Assembly (NCBI GenBank): GCA_014382345.1
Contig: JACNJX010000035.1
Coordinates: 1 to 36,529, forward strand
Origin: Alphaproteobacteria bacterium
Lineage (GTDB): Bacteria > Pseudomonadota > Alphaproteobacteria > Rhodospirillales > Casp-alpha2
Length of the DNA: 36,529 nt
Reading direction: 5' to 3'
A model generated the notes under the pieces. The model searched no databases, had not been told where the DNA came from, and worked only from the letters and a program-made list of their open reading frames with translations. The position numbers were made by a program, and so were the translations under genes. Below are positions 23,633 through 33,053 of the stretch, in pieces; position 1 is the stretch's first letter, and every line of letters starts with the position of its first letter.

Positions 23633-24622
23633 TTACGATATATAGCCGTGTTCGCGGAACCATGTCACCGCATCGCTGAGCGCGTGCTTCGCCGGGCGCG
23701 GATCGTACCCCAGATCACGGCACGCCTTGGCGTGGGAAAAGAACATTTTTTTCTTTGCCATCTTGAGCCCGTCAACGGTGGCGAAAGGTTCACGCCCGCC
23801 GGTCATCCGTGCCCAGCCCTCGGCCAGCCAAGCGAACGGCAAAATCAGGTCATGGGGAATTTTCATGCGCGGCGCTTTGCCGCCGGTAATGTCCGCGATG
23901 GCCGCCAGAATTTCCCGGAGAGTCATGTTTTGCCCGCCCAGGACGTAACGCTCGCCGATAACGCCTTTCTCGAACGCCAACAGATGGCCCTCGGCGACAT
24001 CGTCCACATGGGCCACGTTGAGGCCCGTATCCACGTAGGCAGGCATGCGCCCGGACGCGGCTTCGACGATCATACGCCCGGTCGGCGTCGGCTTGATGTC
24101 GCGCGGGCCGATGGGAGTGGACGGATTGACGATGACCACGGGCAAGCCCCGGTCTTCCACCAGTTTCCGGACTTCCTGTTCGGCGAGAAACTTCGATTGT
24201 TTATAGGGTCCGATCATATCCCCGAAGGTGACCGGCGTCTCCTCGTCGGCCAGGCCGTCGCCCGGAAGAATGCCCAACACGGCGACGGACGAGGTGTAAA
24301 CGATCCTCTCGACACCGCAATCGCCGGCGGTTGCGAGCAGAATCCGCGTGCCGTCCACGTTGGCCTGGAACATCGGCCTCGGGTCGGGCGCCCACAGGCG
24401 GTAATCGGCGGCGACATGAAACAGGCCGGTGCATCCCTGCAGGGCGGGTTTAAGGGTCTCTGGGGCCTGCAAATCGCCTTCGGCGATGTCCACGGACAAT
24501 CCTTCCAGGTTGCTGCTATCACTGGACGGCCGGACCAGCGCGCGCACGGAATGACCGCGCTCCAGCAATTTACGGAGTACGGCCGAGCCGACAAACCCGG
24601 TGGCGCCGGTCAGCAGAATCAT
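23633..24622 (-). CDS. hpnA: HpnA hopanoid-associated NAD-dependent epimerase/dehydratase
   Basis: A 329-residue extended short-chain dehydrogenase. The NAD(P)-binding motif GATGFVG is at residues 6-12, the catalytic YKQSK (YxxxK) near 140, and TSSVAVLG supplies the Ser. The segments FHVAADYRLWAPDP, NPSTPIGPRDIKPTPTGR and the C-terminal GYDPRPAKHALSDAVTWF are typical of the hopanoid-associated sugar epimerase family HpnA. The exact reaction is not established. Its ATG is divergent from ispH across a 196-base gap; the NTP-transferase gene follows on the same strand. Confidence 0.92.
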   Translation of the reverse strand: MILLTGATGFVGSAVLRKLLERGHSVRALVRPSSDSSNLEGLSVDIAEGDLQAPETLKPALQGCTGLFHVAADYRLWAPDPRPMFQANVDGTRILLATAGDCGVERIVYTSSVAVLGILPGDGLADEETPVTFGDMIGPYKQSKFLAEQEVRKLVEDRGLPVVIVNPSTPIGPRDIKPTPTGRMIVEAASGRMPAYVDTGLNVAHVDDVAEGHLLAFEKGVIGERYVLGGQNMTLREILAAIADITGGKAPRMKIPHDLILPFAWLAEGWARMTGGREPFATVDGLKMAKKKMFFSHAKACRDLGYDPRPAKHALSDAVTWFREHGYIS

Positions 24623-24818
24623 CGCTTGCCTCCGCTTTTATTCCGGGCGAACCCGCACCTCTCAAACGCAAACCGGTTTTTCATATGGATATCGCCTGCG
24701 AAAAAAGGTAAACACCCCTTCACCTTTGGCTGCTTAACACCTATTTTCAACTACAACCTCGCATCTCCGCAAACACCCTTGTGGCGGATGGCCGGGGACA
24801 ATATCGACAGGCCCCATT

Positions 24819-25790
24819 ATGGCACAAGCAGAGAAACGCAAAATCGACGTCTGGCTGGCCAGCCCGCGCGGCTTTTGCGCCGGCGTGGAACGCGCCATCG
24901 AGATCGTCGAACGCGCCCTGGAACTGCACGGCCCCCCCGTCTATGTGCGCCACGAAATCGTGCACAACAAACGCGTGGTCGAAACGTTGCGCGCCAAGGG
25001 CGCCGTTTTCGTCGAGGAAGTGGACGACGTGCCGGAAGGCGCGGTGACCATCTTCAGCGCCCACGGCGTCGCCGAAAAGGTCGAGATCGAAGCCAAAAAG
25101 CGGAATCTGCCGGTGATCGATGCCACTTGCCCGCTGGTGTCGAAAGTCCACAAGGAAGGCCAGAACCACGTCAAGAAAGACCGCCAGGTCATTTTGATCG
25201 GGCACGAAGGTCACCCCGAAGTGGAAGGCACGCAAGGCCGTATCCCCGGCGGTGTCCTGCTGGTAACCAAGCCTGAGGACGTCCCCAGTCTTGAGGTCCG
25301 CGACCCGGACAGCCTTGCCTACGTCACCCAGACGACGCTCAGCGTGGACGAAACCCGCGACGTGATCGAAGCCCTTAATGCGCGCTTCCCCAACATCGTC
25401 GGCCCCGACGTCAAGGACATCTGCTACGCGACGCAGAATCGCCAACAGGCCGTTCGCAGTCTGGCGGAGCACGTCGAATTGCTTCTGGTCGTCGGCGCCA
25501 CCAACAGCTCTAATTCCAACCGGCTGCGCGAGATCGGCTCCGAACTGGGCGTCCCCAGTTATCTGATCGACGACGCCGACAATTTGGACCCGACCTGGCT
25601 GGACGGCATCAAGATTGTCGGCATCTCCGCCGGAGCATCGGCGCCCGAAGAACTGGTCCAGGAACTGATTACCCGGCTCGGCGATTTCGGCGAGGTCAAC
25701 CTGACACCATTGAACGGAGTCGAGGAGAACATCACCTTTAAACTGCCGCGGGAATTGAAGGACATTCGCATCCCGCAAGGCCAGGCTTAA
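24819..25790 (+). CDS. ispH: 4-hydroxy-3-methylbut-2-enyl diphosphate reductase (IspH/LytB)
   Basis: A 323-residue iron-sulfur enzyme catalysing the last step of the non-mevalonate isoprenoid pathway, making IPP and DMAPP. The three cluster-binding cysteines are in [13 protein letters not shown] (Cys20), [11 protein letters not shown] (Cys104) and DICYATQNR (Cys202). [25 protein letters not shown] and the NSSNSNRL loop bind the substrate diphosphate. Its stop is followed after 12 bases by the hpnH start, so it is co-transcribed with that gene. The local role is supply of C5 units to the hopanoid pathway. Confidence 0.97.
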   Translation: MAQAEKRKIDVWLASPRGFCAGVERAIEIVERALELHGPPVYVRHEIVHNKRVVETLRAKGAVFVEEVDDVPEGAVTIFSAHGVAEKVEIEAKKRNLPVIDATCPLVSKVHKEGQNHVKKDRQVILIGHEGHPEVEGTQGRIPGGVLLVTKPEDVPSLEVRDPDSLAYVTQTTLSVDETRDVIEALNARFPNIVGPDVKDICYATQNRQQAVRSLAEHVELLLVVGATNSSNSNRLREIGSELGVPSYLIDDADNLDPTWLDGIKIVGISAGASAPEELVQELITRLGDFGEVNLTPLNGVEENITFKLPRELKDIRIPQGQA

Positions 25791-25802
25791 GGAGCCCGGA
25801 CT

Positions 25803-26969
25803 TTGGCCATTCCCCTAATCCAGAAAATCCGCGTCGGTGCCTACATCATGGGCCGCAAGCTGCGCGGTGTCGAAAAATACCCACTGGTGCTGATGCTGGA
25901 GCCCCTGTTCCGGTGCAATTTGGCGTGTTCGGGTTGCGGCAAGATCGATTACGAGGACGACATCCTCAACCAACGCCTCAGCGCCCGGGAATGTCTGGAC
26001 GCGGTAGACGAATGCGGCGCCCCCATCGTTTCCATCCCCGGCGGCGAGCCCTTGATCCACAAGGATATCGTCGAAATCGTCGACGGCATCATCGAGCGTA
26101 AGAAGTTTGTCTATCTCTGTTCTAACGCCCTGTTGCTGGAAAAGAACCTGGACAAGTTTACGCCGTCGCCCTACCTGACGTTTTCCATTCACCTGGACGG
26201 TCTGGAAGACCACCACGACCGCGCAGTATCCCAGAAAGGCGTTTTCAAGCGCGCCGTCTCGGCCATCCGGGAAGCCAAGGCGCGGGGATTTCGGGTCAAC
26301 ATCAACTGCACCCTGTTCGACCAGATGGACGCGGACGAGGCGGCTGAATTCTTCAACTTCGCCACCAACGACCTTAAGGTCGAGGGCATCACCGTTTCGC
26401 CAGGCTACGCCTACGAACGCGCGCCCAATCAGGAGCACTTCCTGAACCGTACCAAGACCAAGCAGTTGTTCCGCGATATTTTCCAGCGCCAGGGAAGCAA
26501 CAAGTGGGAGTTTTCCCAGTCCGTCCTGTTTATGGATTTCCTGGCCGGTAATCAGCAATACCAGTGCATGCCCTGGGGCAACCCGACGCGCAACATCTTC
26601 GGCTGGCAGCGGCCGTGTTACCTGCTGAGCGAAGGATACGCCGACAGTTTCCAGTCCCTGATGGATGACACCCGCTGGGACGATTACGGCACCGGCAAAT
26701 ATGAAAAATGTGCCAACTGCATGGTTCATTGCGGCTATGAGCCGACCGCCGTCAACGACGTGGTCGCAAACCCGCTGAAGGCGCTCAAGGTCTTCCTTAA
26801 GGGCATCGAAACGGAAAAACCGATGGTCCCGGAGATATCCCTCGATAATCAGCGCCCGGCGGAATTCGTCTTCGAGGGGCTGGTCAAGACGCTGAGCCAG
26901 CAAAAGGCCGAGGAAGAAGCCTCAGGGAAGTCCGAACAAGGGGCCGAGTCGTCCAGCAACGCCGCGTAA
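25803..26969 (+). CDS. hpnH: Adenosyl hopane synthase, radical SAM (HpnH)
   Basis: A 388-residue radical SAM enzyme that joins the 5'-deoxyadenosyl group to diploptene, giving adenosylhopane, the first C35 hopanoid. The cluster motif CxxxCxxC is FRCNLACSGC (Cys38, 42, 45); SIPGGEPLIH binds SAM, and HLDGLEDHHD and YAYERAPNQEHF are family segments. Additional cysteines in KYEKCANCMVHCGYEP may hold a further site. The start is TTG at 25803 with AGGAG ahead; no ATG fits the conserved MAIPLxQ N terminus. The last 48 bases overlap the convergent hpnG. Confidence 0.95.
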   Translation: MAIPLIQKIRVGAYIMGRKLRGVEKYPLVLMLEPLFRCNLACSGCGKIDYEDDILNQRLSARECLDAVDECGAPIVSIPGGEPLIHKDIVEIVDGIIERKKFVYLCSNALLLEKNLDKFTPSPYLTFSIHLDGLEDHHDRAVSQKGVFKRAVSAIREAKARGFRVNINCTLFDQMDADEAAEFFNFATNDLKVEGITVSPGYAYERAPNQEHFLNRTKTKQLFRDIFQRQGSNKWEFSQSVLFMDFLAGNQQYQCMPWGNPTRNIFGWQRPCYLLSEGYADSFQSLMDDTRWDDYGTGKYEKCANCMVHCGYEPTAVNDVVANPLKALKVFLKGIETEKPMVPEISLDNQRPAEFVFEGLVKTLSQQKAEEEASGKSEQGAESSSNAA

Positions 26970-27602
26970 CGAGCGAAGCGCCCTGTCACTGTCGCCTTTG
27001 AGACGCAACAATGCAGGCAAGTCCAAAGGATGGACCGTCAAGCCGGCCAGAATAGGCCCGTAGCGGGGCGTGCCCTGCTTGGAAATATTCCCCAGCACCC
27101 ACGGCGGAATGGCCCGGTTCGCCGGGTCGGCGATGGCCCGGATCACCAGAAAATCGACGCCCGCATCCCTGGCCGCGGCGGCGACGGCATGGCTTTCCAT
27201 ATCGACGGCGGCGGAATGGGTAGCTTGTCCGAGTTCCTTCTTGGCCTCGGGCGTGGCAATCGCGGTGTCGGCTCCGGCCATGGCGGCGACACGAATATCC
27301 TGCCCCAGAACGTCCTGCACTTGCTCCAGCCATGCCTTTGATGTCTCGAACACTTGCCCCCCCGGTGCGCTTACGGATGAAGCGCAGATCACGTCGCCCG
27401 TTTGAATGTCCGGCGTCAGCCCGCCCGCCGTGCCGAAACTGAGCAGCGCCTGACACCCTTCGCCGATCAAAGCTTGAGCAAGCGCATGGGCGCGATCACT
27501 GTCGGCACCGGCGCACCGCACCTCGGGGCGCTCGCCTTCAGGAAAGATATCCAGACACCCGGCCTCACTCGCCAACCCGGTGATAACGCCCAGGCGCGCC
27601 AT
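26922..27602 (-). CDS. hpnG: HpnG hopanoid-associated nucleoside phosphorylase
   Basis: A 226-residue purine nucleoside phosphorylase-type enzyme that releases adenine from adenosylhopane to give the ribosyl hopane product. Family features are GVITGLASEAGCL, the phosphate-binding SFGTAGGL, GDVICASSV, and AVDMESHAVAAAARDAGVDFLVIRAIAD, with the Met-Glu pair that contacts ribose and the Asp that contacts the base. The ATG at 27602 comes four bases after the cyclase stop. Longer in-frame starts fall within the cyclase gene and add unrelated residues. HpnG and HpnH act in consecutive steps, and their genes converge with a 48-base overlap. Confidence 0.9.
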   Translation of the reverse strand: MARLGVITGLASEAGCLDIFPEGERPEVRCAGADSDRAHALAQALIGEGCQALLSFGTAGGLTPDIQTGDVICASSVSAPGGQVFETSKAWLEQVQDVLGQDIRVAAMAGADTAIATPEAKKELGQATHSAAVDMESHAVAAAARDAGVDFLVIRAIADPANRAIPPWVLGNISKQGTPRYGPILAGLTVHPLDLPALLRLKGDSDRALRSLRGVAGRLGPLFGLP

Positions 27603-27606
27603 CGGC

Positions 27607-29586
27607 TTAAAGGCCGAATTTGGGGAATTTGGAATTGGTATTCTTGAGATCGCGGTATCGGGACAGGGTCCACAGCGGGAAATAGGCGCTGTAGCCGTGA
27701 TAGCGCAGGTAGAACACGCGGGGGAAGCCGACGGCGTTGAAATATTCCTCATGCCAGTCGCCGCCGTCGCGCTCCGCCGTCATCAGGTAATCGATTCCCC
27801 TTTTGACGCTGTCGCTATCGACCTCGCCGGCGGCCATCAGCCCCATCACGGCCCACGAAGTCTGTGACGGCGTGCTGGTCTTGACCTCGTCGCGGCGGTG
27901 TTGCCAATAGGTCGAGCAATCCTCGCCCCAGCCGCCGTCGGGCCGCTGGGCGTACTTCAGCCATACCACGGCGCGGCGGATGTGGCGCGCATGCATGTCT
28001 TCGCCGGCGGCATTGAAAGCGCACAGCACCGACCAGGTTCCGTAAACGTAATTGTTGCCCCAGCGACCGAACCAGGAGCCGTCGTCTTCCTGTTCACGAC
28101 GCAGATAGTCCAGCCCCCGGGCGACAACGGGGTGGGTCTTGTCGTAGCCCAGTTGTGCCAGCATGCTGACGCAGCGGGCACTGACGTCGGCGGTGGGCGG
28201 GTCGAGCAGCGCGCCGTGGTCGGCAAACGGAATGTTCTGCAGGAAAAAATGATCATTGTCGGCATCAAACGCGCCCCAGCCGCCGTTTTCGCTTTGCATG
28301 CCGATGACCCACTCGGCACCGCGTTCGATGGCCTCTGCATATTTTTCCGCATCCGCCCGGTGCAAGGCCATGACGACGACGGCGGTATCATCCACGTCCG
28401 GGTAATAGTCGTTCCAGTACTGGAAGGCCCAGCCGCCGGGACGCACGTTGCCGCGATTGGCGATCCAGTCGCCCCGGACATCGAGGATCTGGCGTCCCCG
28501 CAGCCATTCGTTGGCATCGGCGAGGACTTTGTCATCCTCGGTCAGGCCCGATTCCAACATCGCATGCGCCGTCAGGCCGGTATCCCAGACCGGCGACAGG
28601 CACGGCTGGCAATAGCCCCAGTCGCCCCGCAACACCAGCAGCTTGTCGATAGCCTTACGGCAGATGATATAATCGGGGTGGTCATCGGAATACCCCAGGG
28701 CATCGAACGCCATCAGGGCGTTGGCCATGGCCGGGAAAATCCCGCCGAGGCCGTCTTCGCCGTTGAGCCGTTCGGTAATGAATTTCAACGCCCGGTCGAT
28801 GGCTTTCCTTTCCAGGCTTTTCGGCATCAGGGGCTGAAACACGCGGGCGATATAATCGACGCCCAGCATCAGGTAACCCAAAAATTTCCCGGTCGGATTG
28901 CTCAGATAAAAGCGTTGTTCATGGGCCGGTTTCACGAACAGTTCCCGAATGCCGACGCCACGCGGATTGCGTGCCCGGGGCTTGAGGGCGGCCAGAATTT
29001 TCAACGGCACCATCACTGTCCGCGACCAATAAGACACCTTGTCGATATGAAACAGCGCCCATTTCGGCAGCAGCAGGGCTTCGACCCGGATCACCGGAAC
29101 GGCCCGCCACGGCACCTGTTCGAACAGGGCCAGGGAAAAGCGGGTAAAGACATTGGCCTTGGCGGCGCCGCCGTGCTCCAGAATCGCCTTGCGCGCCCAG
29201 CGCATATACGGCGCCTCGATATCCTCACCGGCCAGCTTGAGCGCATAATAGGCCTTCACCGAAGCGCTGAGATTGAAATCGCCGTCATGATACAGCGGCC
29301 AGCCGCCGTGATCGCCTTGCGTTTCCTTGAGGTAGACCACCAGTTTGGCCTCGGTCTCGTCATCGACCTTGTCCAAAAAGTGGTTGAGCATGATGTATTC
29401 GGACGGGATGGTGGCGTCGGCCTCCAGCTCAAAAGCCCAGTGGCCGTCTTCGGCCTGGCGTCCGGCCAGCCACGCGCGCGCCTCCTCGACGACCTCTCCG
29501 ATTTTGCCGAGATCGGGCTCTTCGGCAGAAGGCGTTCCCTCCCCAACGTTTTCCTCGGGGTTATTGACGAGTTCCAGTTTCACCAT
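27607..29586 (-). CDS. shc (hpnF): Squalene-hopene cyclase
   Basis: A 659-residue peripheral membrane cyclase that turns squalene into hopene and hopanol. The catalytic acid motif DxDDTA is DVDDTA (397-402). Several QW repeats are visible, for example GGWPLYHDGDF, GGIFPAMANALMAF, GGWGAFDADNDH, GSWFGRWG and GGWGEDCSTYW. The segment VWDTGLTAHAM is typical. Length matches the family. I start at ATG 29586, though no strong ribosome site is visible and an in-frame TTG lies 39 bases upstream. It follows hpnE after 115 bases and precedes hpnG by four bases. Confidence 0.96.
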   Translation of the reverse strand: MVKLELVNNPEENVGEGTPSAEEPDLGKIGEVVEEARAWLAGRQAEDGHWAFELEADATIPSEYIMLNHFLDKVDDETEAKLVVYLKETQGDHGGWPLYHDGDFNLSASVKAYYALKLAGEDIEAPYMRWARKAILEHGGAAKANVFTRFSLALFEQVPWRAVPVIRVEALLLPKWALFHIDKVSYWSRTVMVPLKILAALKPRARNPRGVGIRELFVKPAHEQRFYLSNPTGKFLGYLMLGVDYIARVFQPLMPKSLERKAIDRALKFITERLNGEDGLGGIFPAMANALMAFDALGYSDDHPDYIICRKAIDKLLVLRGDWGYCQPCLSPVWDTGLTAHAMLESGLTEDDKVLADANEWLRGRQILDVRGDWIANRGNVRPGGWAFQYWNDYYPDVDDTAVVVMALHRADAEKYAEAIERGAEWVIGMQSENGGWGAFDADNDHFFLQNIPFADHGALLDPPTADVSARCVSMLAQLGYDKTHPVVARGLDYLRREQEDDGSWFGRWGNNYVYGTWSVLCAFNAAGEDMHARHIRRAVVWLKYAQRPDGGWGEDCSTYWQHRRDEVKTSTPSQTSWAVMGLMAAGEVDSDSVKRGIDYLMTAERDGGDWHEEYFNAVGFPRVFYLRYHGYSAYFPLWTLSRYRDLKNTNSKFPKFGL

Positions 29587-29701
29587 GATCGACGACTTAT
29601 AGGAAATGTATGTACATCCTTGCAAGCGGGTTTACCGGCAATTCTACCCGATATCTCCGCCTAGTTGGGTTTTACCGCAGCAAGAGTCCGGGCGTGCAAG
29701 G

Positions 29702-30979
29702 CTAAGGACTTGAAATCATAACAGTTTCATACGCCGTGCGGCCGGAAAGGATAGTCCCTTCGATGGTCGCGGGAAGACCGGTATCGGTCCAGTCCCCAGC
29801 CAGGAACAGGTTCCCCCAGCGGGTGCGGACGCCGGGGCGGCGTTTCACCTGTTCGGGCGTCTGCGCGAAGGTGGCACGCTTTTCCTTGACGATACGGTGC
29901 GCCGGCAACGGCGCGCTGCCGAGTTCCAGCGCCCGAGCCACGTCTTCCCAGAGGATATCGGCGATCTCATCGACTGGTTTTTCGGCCAGGGCGTCGGCGG
30001 CGCTGACGGTGACGGAGGCTACGTCGCCGCGCACGAACAGCCACTGCGCCGTGCCGCCGACCAGCCCGAGGAAGGACATGTCCGGCGCGTCCCGTTGCAA
30101 AAGAAAATGCCCGTTGACGATGGCCCGGCTTTCCGTCGGCACCGCAAGCTCCGGCACCAGACCGGCAGCGGGTGCCGGCGGCACCGCCAGAACGACGGTA
30201 TCGTCTTCGGCCAACGTTATCGAACCGGTGTTGAATTCCAACGCCGTAATACGGCTGTTTTCCATTCCCAGTTCCCGCAAACGGGTATTGAGGCTGATGG
30301 CCGCGCCCCGTTCGGTCAGGAATGCAAGCGCCGGGTCGATGAAGGTTTCGCTCAGGCCCACCCGCGCGATCAGCGGCCGGCAGGCGGCCTCGCCCCGGCC
30401 AAAAGTTTCCCGGATCACCGGCCACAGCAGGGCGGCGGAGCCTTCTTCGGCGGACGTGTTCAAAACACCGACGGCGAGCGGCTCCCAGAATTTTGCAAAT
30501 ACCGGATTGGCCCCGTCCAGGCACCCGGCGACGGTGTCGCCGGCGCCGGCCCCGGCCAGTTTAAGCGCCTTCAGGTAATCCCAGGGCGTGCTGCCGGGAA
30601 CCCGGCGGGCGGCTGAGAATATCCACCACGGGATACGCCCGGCCCCCATTTTCACGGTCCAGCGCTCACCTGTTGCGAGATCGAGAAACGGGTACGCCGC
30701 GCGGTCCGGTCCGACAAGTCCCCCTGGCTGCCCGCCAGGCAATCCATCCGGGCGGCCTATCACATCAAGGTATTCCTGCGCAGCCCGGTTGCCGCTCAAC
30801 AAAAGATGATTGCCGTTGTCGATACGCCGGTCGAGCGCAGCCTCAAAATACGACCGGCAGCGCCCACCGCAATGGCCGGCCCCTTCATAGAGGCTGACGT
30901 CGCGTCCGGCCCGGACCAGATGCACCGCCGCCGACAGACCGGCCAGGCCGCCGCCGACAATGTGGGCGCGCCCGGCCAT
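29702..30979 (-). CDS. hpnE: HpnE squalene-forming FAD-dependent oxidoreductase
   Basis: A 425-residue flavoprotein of the amine oxidase/phytoene desaturase fold. It reduces hydroxysqualene to squalene in the HpnCDE route. The FAD motif is HIVGGGLAGLSAAVHL close to the N terminus, followed by RRIDNGNHLLLSGN, and the C-terminal FAD segment NLFLAGDWTDTGLPATIEGTILSGR. The ATG at 30979 overlaps the hpnD stop (TGATG), which fixes the start. HpnC, HpnD and HpnE together form squalene from farnesyl diphosphate. Confidence 0.93.
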   Translation of the reverse strand: MAGRAHIVGGGLAGLSAAVHLVRAGRDVSLYEGAGHCGGRCRSYFEAALDRRIDNGNHLLLSGNRAAQEYLDVIGRPDGLPGGQPGGLVGPDRAAYPFLDLATGERWTVKMGAGRIPWWIFSAARRVPGSTPWDYLKALKLAGAGAGDTVAGCLDGANPVFAKFWEPLAVGVLNTSAEEGSAALLWPVIRETFGRGEAACRPLIARVGLSETFIDPALAFLTERGAAISLNTRLRELGMENSRITALEFNTGSITLAEDDTVVLAVPPAPAAGLVPELAVPTESRAIVNGHFLLQRDAPDMSFLGLVGGTAQWLFVRGDVASVTVSAADALAEKPVDEIADILWEDVARALELGSAPLPAHRIVKEKRATFAQTPEQVKRRPGVRTRWGNLFLAGDWTDTGLPATIEGTILSGRTAYETVMISSP

Positions 30980-31839
30980 CACAGAACCCCGTAGCGGAAG
31001 GCCAGCCAAAGCTTGTGCAGTTTGCCGAGTCCCACCGGTGTGGACAGGTCCTGCCAACCCCGGCGTTTCAGGCGGAGAAAAATGGCCCGGTAGATTTCCA
31101 TCATCATCACCGCCGGGCGGATTTGTTCAGCATCGCACCCGGAGGCTAGTTCATCGGCCCGCGCGAAATGATTGGCGGCGACCCCGGCCAGGATTTCGCA
31201 GACCTTTGGGAACGCCGGATGGGACAGGATCGCCGGCAAGCCGTCTTCCGTGATGCCGTAGGACGCCAGAAGGTCGCGCGGGATATAGAGCCGGTCACGC
31301 CGGGCGTCTTCTTCGATGTCGCGCAGGATGTTGGTCAGTTGCAGGGCCTGTCCCTGGGCAAAAGCCAGGGCGCGGCCCGTATCCTCGTCGAGGCCGAACA
31401 CCCGCACCGACAGGCGGCCCACGGCGCAGGCTACCCGGTCGCAATACAGCGTCAGTTCGTCCATGTCGGCGATGCGCAGACTGTCGGAAGCGTCCATCTC
31501 CATGCCGTCGATGACGGCGCGGAAGTCTTCCTTGCCGAGTCCGAATTCCTCGACCGGCCCCGACAGGGCCTGGGTTACCGGATTGCGGGGGTGGCCGCCG
31601 TACAACCGCTCGATATCACCACGCCACAGGCCCAGCCCGGCAATTTTTTCCTCCACCGTGGCATCGCCGTCGGCGAGGTCATCGACCTCGCGGCAAAAGG
31701 CGTAGACGGCATACATGGCGCGGCGCTTGTTTCCCGGCAAGCGGCGCATGCCCCAGTAAAAAGACGAGCCGGCGCGGCGCACCACCTCTTCCACGTAGGC
31801 GGCGGCGTCAGCGTCAGAAAGTGTTTCGTTACGGTTCAT
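30979..31839 (-). CDS. hpnD: HpnD presqualene diphosphate synthase
   Basis: A 286-residue all-helical isoprenyl synthase that couples two farnesyl diphosphates into presqualene diphosphate. The two Asp-rich Mg-binding motifs are REVDDLADGD (Asp53, Asp54, Asp57) and NILRDIEEDARRDRLYIP (174-178 region). The N-terminal SSFYWGMRRLP matches the substrate-binding block. It is linked to hpnE by a one-base stop/start overlap and follows hpnB after 32 bases. Confidence 0.93.
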   Translation of the reverse strand: MNRNETLSDADAAAYVEEVVRRAGSSFYWGMRRLPGNKRRAMYAVYAFCREVDDLADGDATVEEKIAGLGLWRGDIERLYGGHPRNPVTQALSGPVEEFGLGKEDFRAVIDGMEMDASDSLRIADMDELTLYCDRVACAVGRLSVRVFGLDEDTGRALAFAQGQALQLTNILRDIEEDARRDRLYIPRDLLASYGITEDGLPAILSHPAFPKVCEILAGVAANHFARADELASGCDAEQIRPAVMMMEIYRAIFLRLKRRGWQDLSTPVGLGKLHKLWLAFRYGVL

Positions 31840-31871
31840 TGGCTAATGGATACACAACCCGGCGGCTTACG

Positions 31872-33053
31872 TCACCCTTCGGATGAAGATGACGGGGATG
31901 GCGTTTTGTAATGACGGCCCTTCCAGGCGCCGCCCCGGCCCTGCCAATAGCGAAGCGCCGACGATATCGTCATCAGCGTATAGAGAAACGCAGCCAAAGG
32001 CAGCAACACGCCCCAGGCGAGAGGCAATCCGTAAAGTCTCAGCGTCGGATAAAAGGCCAGCCCCATCAGCCCCAGCCACGTCGCCAGTCCGGCGGCCATC
32101 ACCGGGCCTCCTCCTAAAAAACCAAGCCCGGCCAATGGCGGAACCACGTAGGTCACCAACATGGCCACTACCGTGCCGATCAGGGCCAGGCCGGAATTGC
32201 CCAGTTGTTCAAACGCCGTACGCGCCACCATGTCCCAGATTTCAGACAGATGCTCGTAGCGCCGTTCGCTGACCACTCGGGTGCTAAGCCCTAGCCAGAT
32301 AGGACCATTTGCTTTTAGTTGCCCTGCCAGCGCGCAATCGTCGATCAGGCGGTGGCGGATGGCGTCTACCCCGCCGGCGCGATCAAGCGCGGAACGCCGG
32401 ACCAGCATGCAGCCGCCGGCGGCGGCGGCCATTGTGTTGTTCGCATCGTTGACCCAGGGAAAGGGATAAAGCTTCTGGAAAAAGAAAATAAAGGCCGGAA
32501 TCAACAGCTTTTCCCATAGGCTTTCGCACCTGAGCCGCACCATCAGGGACACAAGGTCTAAACCGTCACTCTCCGCTTTCGCCACCAGACGCCGCAGGCT
32601 TTCAGGGTCGTGGGTGATATCGGCGTCGGTCAGCAGTACAAAAGGCGCGTCCGGAGAAATTGTCCGGGCGGCCTCCAGCCCCTGGTGCACCGCCCACAGC
32701 TTGCCGGACCAGCCCTCCTGCAGCGGTTTTCCCGTGATCACGCTTAGGCGGTCCGGGTGTTTCGCCGTTTGCCCGGCGGCGTCCGCCGTACCGTCGTCGC
32801 TGTTATCGTCGACGACGATGACCGAGATTCCAGCGGGGTAATCCTGATCGGTCAGAGACGCCACCGTGCGCCCGATGGTCGGGGCCTCGTTGCGGGCCGG
32901 GATAACGCAGACCACATCGGGCCAGTCTGTGCGGTCGGCAGGGGCATCCACCAGACGCTGATCGGCGCGCCAGAACCGGCCTCGGAGCGCCAGCATGGCG
33001 ATCCAGAAAACCAGCGGAACAACAGCAAGTATCAGGGCGGCATCGAAATTCAC
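31872..33053 (-). CDS. hpnB: HpnB hopene-associated glycosyltransferase
   Basis: A 393-residue membrane-linked family 2 glycosyltransferase. An N-terminal membrane helix (ALILAVVPLVFWIAMLAL) is followed by the GT-A domain with CVIPARNEAPTIGRTV, VVDDNSDDGTADAA and the DxD motif TDADITHDPES. The acceptor-side motif is RHRLIDDCALAGQLK. Three C-terminal membrane helices are present. The GTG at 33053 shares GTGA with the stop of hpnC; this coupling and the N-terminal helix support the start. Sugar and acceptor are not known; association with hopanoid genes is the basis of the name. Confidence 0.9.
   Translation of the reverse strand: MNFDAALILAVVPLVFWIAMLALRGRFWRADQRLVDAPADRTDWPDVVCVIPARNEAPTIGRTVASLTDQDYPAGISVIVVDDNSDDGTADAAGQTAKHPDRLSVITGKPLQEGWSGKLWAVHQGLEAARTISPDAPFVLLTDADITHDPESLRRLVAKAESDGLDLVSLMVRLRCESLWEKLLIPAFIFFFQKLYPFPWVNDANNTMAAAAGGCMLVRRSALDRAGGVDAIRHRLIDDCALAGQLKANGPIWLGLSTRVVSERRYEHLSEIWDMVARTAFEQLGNSGLALIGTVVAMLVTYVVPPLAGLGFLGGGPVMAAGLATWLGLMGLAFYPTLRLYGLPLAWGVLLPLAAFLYTLMTISSALRYWQGRGGAWKGRHYKTPSPSSSSEG

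Noticed and set aside
23621-25276. 551-codon plus-strand frame across hpnA and ispH
   Set aside because: It crosses the hpnA/ispH divergent region and is out of frame with ispH. The sequence is low-complexity Arg/Gly-rich without domains.
27898-29664. 588-codon open frame on the plus strand opposite squalene-hopene cyclase
   Set aside because: It is the antisense shadow of a fully conserved cyclase in GC-rich DNA. The translation shows no known domain and no ribosome site.
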